DNA from: Paraconexibacter algicola
Lineage (GTDB): Bacteria; Actinomycetota; Thermoleophilia; Solirubrobacterales; Solirubrobacteraceae
Direction of reading: 5' to 3'
Assembly (NCBI RefSeq): GCF_003044185.1
Contig: NZ_PYYB01000002.1
Location: forward strand, 310,001 to 374,000
Length of the DNA stretch: 64,000 nt
The notes below the pieces were generated by a model, which was given only the letters and a program-made list of their open reading frames with translations, searched no databases and was not told where the DNA came from. The position numbers were made by a program, and so were the translations under genes. Positions 17,420 through 25,955 of the stretch are shown here, piece by piece. Positions within the stretch are counted from its first letter, which is position 1; each line of letters opens with the position of its first letter.

Positions 17420-17568
17420 AGCAAACGCCGAGTCCGTCGCTCCCGCCCGGGGAGCGGTGGAGCGGGGGACCCAACGGATCCATGATCCAGGGGCGAATCC
17501 GGACACCCGTCCGGTAGCGCGGCACTCGACCGCGCGAGCCCGTCAGCTCACCCCGTAGGCCGTCATAC
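17420..17568 (+). promoter_or_regulatory. cyclic-di-AMP riboswitch (ydaO/yuaA class)
   Basis: Three landmarks of the ydaO/yuaA aptamer occur in order with proper spacing: GCGGGGGACCCAA (17462-17474), GGGGCGAATCC (17490-17500) and GAGCCCGTCAGCTCACC (17536-17552) followed by CCGTAGGC. The 5' GCCGAG segment can pair with the 3' GGC to close the outer helix. In Actinobacteria this class (known from Rfam RF00379) controls cell-wall hydrolases, and here an M23 peptidase follows directly. Ligand binding normally turns expression off. Confidence 0.88.
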
Positions 17569-17611
17569 GAGGAGCTGAGGACCCATCCATCGCGTCCATC
17601 TGTCGTTCGCC

Positions 17612-18748
17612 GTGCTGTCCGCCGCGTTCCTGGCGGGCCCGGCCGTCGCCGTCGCCGCCAGCGGCTCGGGCGGGTCGTTCGCGTCCGAGACGCCGCAGGT
17701 CACCGGGATCGCGTGCGTCACCGCGTGCACGGGCCTGGACAGCGCCGGCCCCGGCAGCGTCGTGCGGCTCAGCGGCGAGGCGCTCGACCGGGTGAGCGCG
17801 GTCGCGTTCCTCGGCGCCGACGGCATCGCCGACGACCGCATGGCCGCGCCGACGGCGACGGGCCCCGGGTCCGTCACCGTGACCGTCCCGGCGGGCGCCG
17901 CCAGCGGGCCGGTCGCGGTCGCCAACGACGACGGGAACGCGTCCGGCCCGTCGCGGGCCCGGCTCGCGGTGGTCTCCCCCGCCACGGCCGTGTCGAGCGG
18001 TGGCGTCGAGGCCCGGGTCGAGGCCCGACGGGTCTTCTACGCCGGACGCCGCAAGGCACGGCTCAGCTACTTCGTGCGCAGCGCCGGGCCCGCGAGCGCC
18101 CGCGCCGAGCTCGTCAAGGCGCGCACCGGCACGGTCGTGCGCTCCTACCCGGCGGTCACCGTGCCGGGCCGCACCGTCCAGAGCCTCGAGTGGGACGGCA
18201 CGGTCGGCGGCAAGGTGCCCAGCGACGGCACCTACCTGTGGCGGCTGCGGCTGCGGCCCGCCGGGACCACCGCGACGATGGCCCAGTCCGGCGAGACCGT
18301 CGTCGAGCAGCCCTTCGAGTTCGTGCGCGACCGCTTCCCGATCCTCGGCCGCTACCGGTTCGGGACGGGGGCCGGCGAGTTCGGTGCCGCGCGCGGCGGG
18401 CGCTCCCACCAGGGCCGCGACGTCTTCGCCGCCTGCGGCACCCCGCTGGGCGCCGTCCGCGGCGGCCGCGTGAAGTTCGCGGGCGTGCAGTCGCGCGCCG
18501 GGAACTACCTCGTCATCGACCCGGACGGCACCGGGCAGGACCACGTCTACATGCACCTGCGCCGCAAGGTGACCTTCCGCAAGGGCGACCGGGTGTTCAC
18601 CGGCCAGCGGATCGGCGAGGTCGGCGACACCGGCGTCGCCGACGGCTGCCACCTGCACTTCGAGCTGTGGACCGCCCCGGGCTGGTACTCCGGCGGGCGA
18701 CCGATCGACCCGTCGTCGGCGCTGCGCCGGTGGGAGCGCCGCTCCTAG
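17612..18748 (+). CDS. secreted M23 family metallopeptidase
   Basis: Cell-wall endopeptidase under the c-di-AMP riboswitch. A signal peptide leads into an IPT/TIG-like beta domain (about 25-120), a middle beta region, and the C-terminal lysostaphin-type domain (about 255-375) with zinc ligands in SHQGRDV and GCHLHFELW plus an upstream 'HVYMHL'. The GTG at 17612 is the only ordinary start after the in-frame stop at 17576, but it gives a signal peptide without basic residues; translation might begin at the non-standard ATC (17585) or CTG (17600), which would add His/Arg residues and sit near the TGAGGA site at 17576-17581. Confidence 0.88.
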   Translation: MLSAAFLAGPAVAVAASGSGGSFASETPQVTGIACVTACTGLDSAGPGSVVRLSGEALDRVSAVAFLGADGIADDRMAAPTATGPGSVTVTVPAGAASGPVAVANDDGNASGPSRARLAVVSPATAVSSGGVEARVEARRVFYAGRRKARLSYFVRSAGPASARAELVKARTGTVVRSYPAVTVPGRTVQSLEWDGTVGGKVPSDGTYLWRLRLRPAGTTATMAQSGETVVEQPFEFVRDRFPILGRYRFGTGAGEFGAARGGRSHQGRDVFAACGTPLGAVRGGRVKFAGVQSRAGNYLVIDPDGTGQDHVYMHLRRKVTFRKGDRVFTGQRIGEVGDTGVADGCHLHFELWTAPGWYSGGRPIDPSSALRRWERRS

Positions 18749-18769
18749 GAGCCGCAGGACGCTAGGCCG

Positions 18770-19234
18770 CTAGGCCGCGACGGGTGCGCGACGCCGGGCG
18801 CGGTCGAAGCCCGCCAGGAGCCGGCCCATCGCCACGACGTGCGCCCCGGTGCCGATCACCAGGGCGCGGTACACGCGGCCGCGGCGGCCGCGGAACGTGG
18901 CGAGCGTCCGCACCCGCACGACGACGCGCCCGTCGGCGGGCGGGTCGAGCAGCACCTCCAGGCGGTAGCGCGCGAAGCGGTGGTGGCCCGAGAGGTCCAG
19001 CCGCTCGCCGGGCTCGAACGCGGTGACCGTGAAGCCCGGCCCCCAGGAGCCCACCTGCAGCGGCCGCGGGCCGCCCGGCCGGGGCGGCTGGAAGCCCCAC
19101 ACGTGCGTCAGCGGGCCGAGCGACCGGTCCAGCGCGCGCCCAAGGACGGCGACCACCGCGTCCCATGCCTGCGCCGAGTCGCCGGGCAGCGCCCGCACGT
19201 GCTCGTCGATCAGCGGCAGCGGCGCGGGCTCCAT
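18770..19234 (-). CDS. DUF2867/SRPBCC-like protein
   Basis: A 154-residue soluble protein. The phrase 'LSGHHRFARYRLEVLL' and the later 'TFRGRRGRVYRALVIGTGAH' fit the DUF2867-type helix-grip fold as I remember it; no enzymatic residues are evident. Start taken at the ATG at 19234; a GTG at 19258 is in frame. Convergent with the M23 gene. Confidence 0.65.
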   Translation of the reverse strand: MEPAPLPLIDEHVRALPGDSAQAWDAVVAVLGRALDRSLGPLTHVWGFQPPRPGGPRPLQVGSWGPGFTVTAFEPGERLDLSGHHRFARYRLEVLLDPPADGRVVVRVRTLATFRGRRGRVYRALVIGTGAHVVAMGRLLAGFDRARRRAPVAA

Positions 19235-19303
19235 GCCCCGGCTACGTCCGCCGCGCACGGCGGGGATCAGCCCCCGGCGCCCGGGCCGCGCCAGCGGGAG
19301 CCC

Positions 19304-19380
19304 GGCGCGGGGCGTGTCCCGCGCGGCATCCGCGTCGGTGCCGGAGGCACCGACCCGCAGCGCGGGACACGGCCCGCGCC
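19304..19380 (-). terminator. nested inverted repeat downstream of guaA
   Basis: An outer stem (GTGTCCCGCGC at 19314-19324 with GCGCGGGACAC at 19360-19370, extendable by ten more pairs with one mismatch to 19304 and 19380) encloses an inner perfect hairpin GTCGGTGCC/GGCACCGAC (19334-19354). It starts 19 bases beyond the guaA stop, consistent with a structured terminator or a dispersed palindromic repeat. There is no T-run. Confidence 0.55.
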
Positions 19381-19398
19381 GGGCGGCGCCTCAGCCGC

Positions 19399-21027
19399 TC
19401 ACTCCCACTCGATCGTGCCGGGCGGCTTGGACGTGATGTCCAGGACCACCCGGTTGACCTCGCGCAGCTCGCCGATCATGCGCGCGGCGATCTGCTCGAG
19501 CAGGTCGTAGGGCAGGCGGGCCCAGTCGGCGGTCATGGCGTCGTCGGACGTGACGGCCCGGATGACGACGACGTAGCCGTAGGTGCGCTCGTCGCCCTGG
19601 ACGCCGACGGTGCGGACGTCCGGCAGGACGCAGAACGACTGCCACAGGTCGCGGTACAGACCGGCCTTGCGGATCTCGTCCTGGAGGATCGCGTCGGCGT
19701 CGCGCAGCAGGTCGAGCCGCTCCTTGGTGGCCTCCCCGCCGACGACGCGGATCGCGAGCCCGGGCCCCGGGAACGGCTGACGCCAGACCAGGCGCTCGGG
19801 CAGCCCGAGCTCGGCACCGACCGCGCGGACCTCGTCCTTGAACAGGGCGCGCAGCGGCTCGACGAGCTCGAACTGGAGGTCGTCGGGCAGGCCGCCGACG
19901 TTGTGGTGCGACTTGATCGTCGACGCGCCGGTGCCGCCGCCGGACTCGATGACGTCCGAGTAGAGCGTGCCCTGCACGAGGTACCGGGCCCCCTCCTCGC
20001 CCTGGGCGAGCTTGGCGGCCTCCTCCTCGAACACGCGGATGAACTCGGTGCCGATGATCTTGCGCTTGGCCTCCGGCTCGGTCGTCCCGCGGAGCTTGGT
20101 GAGGAAGCGCTCCTCGGCGTCGACGGCGACGAGCGGGACCTTGAAGGTGTCGCGGAACGTCTGGACGACCTGGTCGCCCTCGTTCTTGCGCATCATCCCG
20201 TGGTCGACGAACACGCAGGTGAGCTGGTCGCCGACCGCGCGGTGGACGAGCAGCGCGGCGACCGAGGAGTCGACGCCCCCGGACAGGCCGCAGATGACCT
20301 TCTTGTCGCCGACCTGCTCGCGGATCCGCGCGAGCTGCTCCTCGACGATCGACGCCGCCGACCAGGTCAGGTCGCAGCCGCACACGTCGCGGAGGAAGTT
20401 CTTGAGGATGTCCTGGCCGAACGGCGTGTGGACGACCTCGGGGTGGAACTGGATGCCGTAGATGTCCCGCTCGGTCGACTCGAGCGCGGCGACCGGCGAG
20501 GCGGTCGACGCGGCGAGCGCGGTGAAGCCGGGCGGCGGCGCGAACACCGTGTCGCGGTGGCTCATCCAGCAGGGCTGCTCGGCCGGGGTGCCCGCGAGCA
20601 CCCGGCCGTGCTCGCGCACGGTCAGGGTGCTGCGGCCGTACTCGCCGACCTCCGCGCTCTCGACGGTGCCGCCGAGCTCGAGCGCGACGAGCTGCATGCC
20701 GTAGCAGATGCCCAGCACGGGGATCCCGAGCTCGAGCAGGCCCGGATCGAGCTTCGGCGCGTTCGGCGCGTACACCGACGCGGGCCCGCCCGAGAGGATC
20801 AGGCCCTTGGGCTTGCGCTTGGCGACCTCCGCCGCACCGACGTGGTGCGGCAGGAGCTCGCTGAACACCCCGCACTCCCGCACGCGGCGGGCGATGAGCT
20901 GCGAGTACTGCCCGCCGTAGTCCAGGACGACGACCTCGTCGACCGACCGCGGCGCCTCGATCGGCGCCGACTCGTCGGCCAGCTCGGTCACCGCCGTCGC
21001 GGCGGTCGGGAGGTTGTCGGTGCTCAA
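19399..21027 (-). CDS. guaA: GMP synthase (glutamine-hydrolysing)
   Basis: Converts XMP to GMP. The 542-residue protein has a class I glutaminase (about 30-220) with GICYGMQ carrying the nucleophile Cys and '[11 protein letters not shown]' carrying the His, the PP-loop [12 protein letters not shown] near 255, and the C-terminal dimerisation domain ending KPPGTIEWE. It begins with TTG at 21027, unusual in this window. It lies 18 bases after guaB3 on the same strand. Confidence 0.97.
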   Translation of the reverse strand: MSTDNLPTAATAVTELADESAPIEAPRSVDEVVVLDYGGQYSQLIARRVRECGVFSELLPHHVGAAEVAKRKPKGLILSGGPASVYAPNAPKLDPGLLELGIPVLGICYGMQLVALELGGTVESAEVGEYGRSTLTVREHGRVLAGTPAEQPCWMSHRDTVFAPPPGFTALAASTASPVAALESTERDIYGIQFHPEVVHTPFGQDILKNFLRDVCGCDLTWSAASIVEEQLARIREQVGDKKVICGLSGGVDSSVAALLVHRAVGDQLTCVFVDHGMMRKNEGDQVVQTFRDTFKVPLVAVDAEERFLTKLRGTTEPEAKRKIIGTEFIRVFEEEAAKLAQGEEGARYLVQGTLYSDVIESGGGTGASTIKSHHNVGGLPDDLQFELVEPLRALFKDEVRAVGAELGLPERLVWRQPFPGPGLAIRVVGGEATKERLDLLRDADAILQDEIRKAGLYRDLWQSFCVLPDVRTVGVQGDERTYGYVVVIRAVTSDDAMTADWARLPYDLLEQIAARMIGELREVNRVVLDITSKPPGTIEWE

Positions 21028-21045
21028 GCCGGTCCCCGCCCGCGC

Positions 21046-22287
21046 CTACGCCTGCGCGAGGGTCGGGGTCTTGCCGCTGCCGTTGGAGCCGTCCTCGCCG
21101 GTGGAGTGCGCGCCGACGGCGGAGCCGCGGGAGCCCATCCCGACCTGCTGGGAGGTCTGCAGGAGCTTGCCCTCGGTCTGCAGCGCCGGGGCGACGAGGA
21201 CCTCCGCGCGGTTGAACTCCGCGAGGTCCTGGTAGCCGCAGGTCGCCATCGAGGTGCGCAGCGCGCCCATGAGGTTGAACGTGCCGTCGTTCTCGTGCGC
21301 GGGACCGCTGATGATCTCCTCGAGCGTGCCGTTCTGCACCGTCTGCACGCGCGCGCCGCGCGGGAGCGTCGGGTGGAACGTCGCCATGCCCCAGTGGAAG
21401 CCGCGACCCGGCGCCTCGTGGGCGCGCGCGAACGGCGAGCCGACCATCACGGCGTCGGCGCCGCAGGCGATCGCCTTGGAGATGTCGCCGCCCGTGCGCA
21501 TGCCGCCGTCGGCGATGACCTGCACGTACTCGCCGGTCTCGAGCATGTGCGTCGAGCGGGCGCCCGCGACGTCGGCGATCGCCGTCGCCTGCGGGACCCC
21601 GAGGCCGAGCACGCCGCGCGTGGTGCACGCCGCGCCGGGACCGACGCCGACGAGCACGCCGGCCGCGCCGGTGCGCATCAGGTGCAGGCCCGTGTGGTAG
21701 CTCGCACAGCCGCCGACGACGACCGGGACGCCGACCTCGCGGATGAACTCCTTGAGGTTCAGGGCCTCGGCCGTCTGCGAGACGTGCTCGGCGGAGACGA
21801 CGGTGCCCTGGATGACGAGGATGTCGAGACCGGCCTCGAGCGCGAGCTCGTAGTACTCGGTGACGCGCTGCGGGGTCAGGGACGCGGCGGTGACGACGCC
21901 CTGGTCCTTGATCTCCTTGACGCGCTGCGCGATCAGGTGCGGCTTGATCGGCTCCTGGTAGATCGCCTGCATCTCCCGCGTGGCGAGGTCCTTCGGCAGC
22001 TTGGCGATGCGCTCGAGCTGGTCCTCGGCGTCCTCGTAGCGGGTGAAGATGCCCTCGAGGTTGAGGACGCCCAGGCCGCCGAGCTTGCCGATGATCCCCG
22101 CGGTGCGCGGCGAGACCACGCCGTCCATCGCGGAGGCGAGCAGCGGCAGGTCGAAGCGGTAGGGACCGAGCTTCCAGCTGATGTCGACGTCGTCGGGGTC
22201 CCGGGTCCGGCGCGACGGCACGATCGCGATGTCGTCGAATCCGTAAGCCCGGCGGGCCTTCTTCCCGCGTCCGATCTCGATGTCCAT
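21046..22287 (-). CDS. guaB3: GuaB3 family IMP dehydrogenase-related protein
   Basis: A 413-residue TIM-barrel protein lacking the CBS domains of true IMP dehydrogenase. It starts with the GuaB3 hallmark 'MDIEIGRGKKARRAYGFDDI' and keeps the flap/catalytic loop 'VGPGAACTTRGVLG' near 225. Mycobacterial GuaB3 sits next to guaB2; recent work on cyanobacterial/actinobacterial GuaB3 points to GMP reductase-like activity, but the role here is inferred. A TAGGAT hexamer ten bases before the ATG is a possible -10. Confidence 0.92.
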   Translation of the reverse strand: MDIEIGRGKKARRAYGFDDIAIVPSRRTRDPDDVDISWKLGPYRFDLPLLASAMDGVVSPRTAGIIGKLGGLGVLNLEGIFTRYEDAEDQLERIAKLPKDLATREMQAIYQEPIKPHLIAQRVKEIKDQGVVTAASLTPQRVTEYYELALEAGLDILVIQGTVVSAEHVSQTAEALNLKEFIREVGVPVVVGGCASYHTGLHLMRTGAAGVLVGVGPGAACTTRGVLGLGVPQATAIADVAGARSTHMLETGEYVQVIADGGMRTGGDISKAIACGADAVMVGSPFARAHEAPGRGFHWGMATFHPTLPRGARVQTVQNGTLEEIISGPAHENDGTFNLMGALRTSMATCGYQDLAEFNRAEVLVAPALQTEGKLLQTSQQVGMGSRGSAVGAHSTGEDGSNGSGKTPTLAQA

Positions 22288-22318
22288 AGAGCGCCCGATC
22301 CTAGGTCTGAGGGGTGAC

Positions 22319-22345
22319 GAAAAGACCCCGCGCAGGCGGGGTCAC
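22319..22345 (-). terminator. intrinsic terminator after pfkB-type kinase gene
   Basis: On the minus strand GACCCCGC and GCGGGGTC (22343-22324) form an eight-pair stem with a four-base loop followed by TTTTC. This is the best rho-independent terminator in the window. It ends the kinase/carboxypeptidase/LysM transcript before guaB3. Confidence 0.75.
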
Positions 22346-22400
22346 GATGGGGTTGAAGCAGGCTGTGAGGCGGCAACTCACTGCCAGCGGCACGATAGCA

Positions 22401-22444
22401 CCGGGGCCGGACGGTTCGGGGGCGAAGGAAGACCCCCGCCCCGG
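22401..22444 (-). terminator. GC-rich structured region just after kinase stop
   Basis: CCGGGGC (22401-22407) can pair with GCCCCGG (22438-22444), enclosing CGGGGG/CCCCCG (22417-22422, 22433-22438). It begins ten bases past the kinase stop and probably acts with the stronger hairpin at 22319-22345. Confidence 0.35.
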
Positions 22445-22453
22445 ACCGGTCGG

Positions 22454-23413
22454 TCAGCCGACCTCCGCCGGGGCGACGATCCGCTGCACGTCGACCTCCG
22501 CGGTCAGCTTCTCGACCTCGCGCGGGTCGATCAGGCCTGCCCCGAGACGCTTCGTCGACTCCGCGCCGCAGGCGACGCCGAACCGCAGGCAGTCCTCGAC
22601 CGAGCCGCCGCCGTAGCGGGACGCCACGTAGCCGGCGAGGAACGCGTCGCCCGAGCCGACGGCGGCGACCGTCTCGCGCGGCTCGACCGTGACGCGCAGC
22701 AGCTGCCGCTCGCCGTCGACGTGCATCGCGGCGACGCAGCCGTCGGGGGCGGTCATGATCGCCTCGCGCGCGCCGAGCTGGACCATCTCGCGCACGGCGA
22801 TCGCGCGGTCCTCGTCGTCGTTGAACTCGTGGCCGACGAGCTCCTCGGCCTCCAGCACGTTGGGCGAGATGAGGTCGGGCTCGGCGCGCACGGCGTGGCG
22901 CAGCGGCTCCCCGTCGGTGTCGACGATCACCAGGACGTCCATGCGGCGCAGCTCGCGCACCAGCCCGGCGTAGACGTCGACCTCGACCCCACGGGGCAGC
23001 GAGCCCGCCAGCACGACGATGTCGGCGCCGCGCGCGAGGTACAGGAGCTTGTCGCGGAACAGCTCCACCTCCTTGGCGGTGATCGCCGGGCCGCGCTCGT
23101 TGATCTCCGTCATCTGCCCGTTGGTCGGGTCGTAGACGGCGGTGTTCGTCCGCGACTCCTCGCGGATCCGCACGAAGTCGTTGAGGATCGAGTCCTCGGT
23201 GAGCTGCTCGACGATCCGCGTGCCCGTCGGCCCGCCTTGGAAGCCGGTGGCGATCACGGGCTGCCCGAGCGTCTTGAGCGTGCGCGCGACGTTGACGCCC
23301 TTGCCGCCCGCCATCGTCGTCTGCTCGACCGTCCGGTGACGGCGGCCGAGCCGGAAGCTCGGCACGTTCAGCGACTTGTCGATCGCCGCGTTGAGGGTGA
23401 CGGTGATGATCAT
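22454..23413 (-). CDS. PfkB family sugar kinase, 1-phosphofructokinase-like
   Basis: A 319-residue ribokinase-fold enzyme beginning 'MIITVTLNAAIDKSLNVP', typical of the 1-phosphofructokinase/tagatose kinase branch. 'GGKGVNVARTLKTLG' near 36 binds the sugar; VGSGDAFLAGYVA near 255 holds the catalytic Asp and anion hole. No PTS fructose genes are nearby, so a 6-phosphofructokinase-type role is equally possible. Its ATG overlaps the carboxypeptidase stop (ATGA). Confidence 0.9.
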   Translation of the reverse strand: MIITVTLNAAIDKSLNVPSFRLGRRHRTVEQTTMAGGKGVNVARTLKTLGQPVIATGFQGGPTGTRIVEQLTEDSILNDFVRIREESRTNTAVYDPTNGQMTEINERGPAITAKEVELFRDKLLYLARGADIVVLAGSLPRGVEVDVYAGLVRELRRMDVLVIVDTDGEPLRHAVRAEPDLISPNVLEAEELVGHEFNDDEDRAIAVREMVQLGAREAIMTAPDGCVAAMHVDGERQLLRVTVEPRETVAAVGSGDAFLAGYVASRYGGGSVEDCLRFGVACGAESTKRLGAGLIDPREVEKLTAEVDVQRIVAPAEVG

Positions 23414-24666
23414 GCGATCTCGGTCCCGCTCGTCTGCCGGCCGGTCCGGGCGCCCATGCGACGCCGCAGCAGGACCAGCAGGAGGCTACACCCGACGAGG
23501 GCCCCGAGCAGGATCTTCGTGCCCGGCCGTCCCGCGAAGTCCTTCAGCCGGTCGGTCGCCGTCGCCTCCACCACCTCGGTGGCGGTGACCAGCGGGACCC
23601 GGTCGACGACCCGGCCCCGGAAGCGGACCTCGACCGTGCCGACGCGCGAGCGGGCGGGCAGCGGGCCGTCGAGCACCTTCGGCGCGCCGAGCACGCGGGT
23701 GGTCAGCCGCTCGTCGCGGCGCGTGACGCGCGAGGAGGAGCGGGCGGCCACCAGCTCGACGCGCTGGTCGTCGCGGTACTCGAGCGTGGCGCTGCCCAGC
23801 GGCTGCCCGGTGCGCAGCGCCCGCGTGACGCGGTAGCGGCGCAGGCCGTAGCGCAGCAGCGCGGCGGAGTCCCGCACGCGGGCCTCCTCGCTGGGCTCCC
23901 CGAGCACGACGCTCACCACGGAGACGCCGTCGCGCGAGCCGCTGCCGACGAGCACGAAGCCCGCCTGGGTCGTGCGGCCGGTCTTGACGCCGTTGACGAA
24001 GCCGAAGCGCCGGACGAGCAGGTTGCGGTTCTGGACCACGCGGCGGCGGGCGCCCGAGCGCAGCGTCGCCTGCTCGAGGTTCATCGTCTCGCGCGCGAAC
24101 GCGTTGCGGCGCAGGACGAGCGCGAGCTTCGCGAGGTCCGTGGCCGTCGAGTAGTTGTCCGGGTCGTCGAGGCCGATCGGGTTGGCGAAGCGCGTGTTCG
24201 TGAGGCCGATCTCGCGCGCCTTCTGGTTCATGAGCCGCACGAACCGCTCGCGCGAGCCGCCGATCCGCACCGCCAGCGTGACGGCCGCGTCGTTGCCGGA
24301 CGCCAGCAGCAGGCCGCGCAGCAGGTCGCGGACCGTCAGCCGCTCGCCCGGCTGCAGCCCGATCTGCGACTCGACCGGGGCCGGACGGTAGTCGGTGGTC
24401 GTGAGGACGTCGTCCAGCGACGCCCGCTCGAGCGTCACCAGCGCGGTCATCATCTTCGTCGTCGACGCGATCGCCCGGCGGGTGTCGGCGCGCTTCTCCA
24501 CGACGATGTCGCCGGTGGCGGGCTCGACGAGGATCGCCGAGGAGGCCGACCGCAGCGACGGCTCGCCGTCCTGCGCGCGCGCGGGACCGGCGGCCACGAG
24601 GGCGCCGAGCAGCACCACGAGCGCGGCGAGGACCGCCGCGCCCGGCCGGGACGTCCGCGACGTCAT
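23410..24666 (-). CDS. D-alanyl-D-alanine carboxypeptidase (PBP5/6 type, S11)
   Basis: Trims D-Ala from peptidoglycan stem peptides. The 418-residue protein has a signal peptide (about 1-32), the SxxK motif ASTTKM near 68, SGN in LASGNDAA near 123, and KTG in VKTGRTTQ near 222, followed by a linker and a C-terminal membrane helix (LLGALVGCSLLLVLL) with basic residues in the cytoplasm. Overlaps the LysM gene by ATGA, linking two cell-wall proteins. Confidence 0.94.
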   Translation of the reverse strand: MTSRTSRPGAAVLAALVVLLGALVAAGPARAQDGEPSLRSASSAILVEPATGDIVVEKRADTRRAIASTTKMMTALVTLERASLDDVLTTTDYRPAPVESQIGLQPGERLTVRDLLRGLLLASGNDAAVTLAVRIGGSRERFVRLMNQKAREIGLTNTRFANPIGLDDPDNYSTATDLAKLALVLRRNAFARETMNLEQATLRSGARRRVVQNRNLLVRRFGFVNGVKTGRTTQAGFVLVGSGSRDGVSVVSVVLGEPSEEARVRDSAALLRYGLRRYRVTRALRTGQPLGSATLEYRDDQRVELVAARSSSRVTRRDERLTTRVLGAPKVLDGPLPARSRVGTVEVRFRGRVVDRVPLVTATEVVEATATDRLKDFAGRPGTKILLGALVGCSLLLVLLRRRMGARTGRQTSGTEIA

Positions 24667-24977
24667 CGCCGCAGCTTGATCTTCTGCCCGGCGCGCAGCG
24701 CCTGCGGATCGAGGTCCGGGTTGAGCTCGATGATCCGCTCGAGCGGGACCCCGGTGCTCTCGGCGATTGCCGAGAGGACGTCCCCGGACTTCACCGTGTA
24801 GCTCTTGCGCGTCGTCCCGCCGCTGCCCGAGCCGGACGTGGTCCGCGTCGTCGAGGTCGTCGTGGCGGGCTCGTCGGACTGCTCCTCGGAGCTCGGCTTG
24901 ACCACGAGGTAGACCGACAGGAACGCCGCGACGAGCGCGAGCGGTGCGAGGAAGCGGGCAGGACTGCGGTACGGCAC
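24663..24977 (-). CDS. membrane-anchored LysM-domain protein
   Basis: A 104-residue protein with one N-terminal membrane segment (about 10-26), a Ser/Thr/Gly-rich linker (about 30-58) and one LysM module (about 59-103: 'SYTVKSGDVLSAIAESTGV' ... 'LRAGQKIKLRR'). LysM binds the glycan backbone of peptidoglycan; here it may recruit the carboxypeptidase encoded next. GTG start. Confidence 0.9.
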   Translation of the reverse strand: MPYRSPARFLAPLALVAAFLSVYLVVKPSSEEQSDEPATTTSTTRTTSGSGSGGTTRKSYTVKSGDVLSAIAESTGVPLERIIELNPDLDPQALRAGQKIKLRR

Positions 24978-24986
24978 GGTCCAGGG

Positions 24987-24992
24987 ATTCTA
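24987..24992 (-). promoter_or_regulatory. -10 element TAGAAT for LysM/carboxypeptidase/kinase unit
   Basis: TAGAAT on the minus strand nine bases before the GTG at 24977; a near-consensus hexamer in GC-rich DNA. Confidence 0.45.
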
Positions 24993-25016
24993 GAGCGGCG
25001 GGCGCCGCGACCGACG

Positions 25017-25955
25017 TCACGCAAGCGACCATGCGGCGTCCCGCAGACGCTCGGCCTCCGCGCGGGCCGCGGCCGCCGGGGTCCCGACGCCGCCACGCTC
25101 GGCCGCCTGCACGATCGAGCGCGAGGCCGTCGCGAGGCCGCCGGCGGGACCGGGCGCCCAGGCGGGCGCGAGGTCCTCGACGCGGCCACCCTGGGCGCCG
25201 ACGCCGGGGAGCAGGAACACGGCGCGCGGCATCAGCTCGCGCATGCGGGCGACGTGCTCGGGCCGCGTCGCGCCGACGACCGCGCCGACGTCGTGCAGGG
25301 CCGCCCCGTCGCCCTCGCCGAGCCGGTCGACGATGCGCGCCACGTGCTCCCACAGCGGGCCGCCGCCGGCGAGCTCGAGGTCCTCGACGTCGGCCGCCCC
25401 GGGGTTCGAGGTCCGCACGAGCACGAACACGCCCGCGCCCGCGGGCCGCGTGACGGCCAGCAGCGAGTCGATCGTGTCGACCCCCATGTAGGGCGCCGCG
25501 GTCAGGGCGTCGGCCCCGAGCCCCGGGACGTCCCCGTACGGCGTCGGCGTCGTCCCGACCAGGGACTGGGCGTACGCGGTGGCCGACACGTCGATGTCGC
25601 CGCGCTTGCCGTCGGCGACGACGAGCAGGCCGTGCTCGTGCGCGGCCTCCACCGCGGCGCCGAGCGCGGCGCGGCCGGGCGCGCCGAGCCGCTCGAAGCA
25701 GGCCAGCTGGGGCTTGACCGCCACGACCGCCGGGGCGACGGCGGCGATCACCGCGCGGCAGTGGGCGGCGACCGCGGCCGCCGCACGGGCGGCCGGTGGG
25801 CCGTCGGCGGGCACGCCGTCGCCGCTCCCGGGCCACAGCCGGGAGGGGTCGGGGTCGAGGCCCAGGACGATCTGGGACTCGCGCGCGGCGACGTGGTCCG
25901 TGACCCGGTCGCCGAAGCGGCGACCGGTCGCGGCGACTGCCGACGGACCCGTCAG
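25017..25955 (-). CDS. pyrF: orotidine 5'-phosphate decarboxylase (type 2)
   Basis: Last step of UMP synthesis. The catalytic D-K-x-x-D array is in 'ADGKRGDI'; 'SNPGAADVEDLEL' and 'PGVGAQGGR' (phosphate loop) follow. An ordinary start exists only at GTG 25814, but that would remove the conserved N-terminal strand. Upstream in the same open frame lie 'FGDRVTDHVAARESQIVLGL' and the substrate-binding DPDP, matching family N-termini. The only plausible start before them is CTG at 25955, which overlaps the HU stop as CTGA, mirroring the ATGA/GTGA couplings elsewhere. That gives 312 residues. Confidence 0.85.
   Translation of the reverse strand: MTGPSAVAATGRRFGDRVTDHVAARESQIVLGLDPDPSRLWPGSGDGVPADGPPAARAAAAVAAHCRAVIAAVAPAVVAVKPQLACFERLGAPGRAALGAAVEAAHEHGLLVVADGKRGDIDVSATAYAQSLVGTTPTPYGDVPGLGADALTAAPYMGVDTIDSLLAVTRPAGAGVFVLVRTSNPGAADVEDLELAGGGPLWEHVARIVDRLGEGDGAALHDVGAVVGATRPEHVARMRELMPRAVFLLPGVGAQGGRVEDLAPAWAPGPAGGLATASRSIVQAAERGGVGTPAAAARAEAERLRDAAWSLA

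Noticed and set aside
22346-22453. tRNA-like or small RNA gene in the pfkB-guaB3 gap
   Set aside because: The GC-rich pairing fits terminator structure; no tRNA arms (TTCGAAT-type loop, CCA end) are present.
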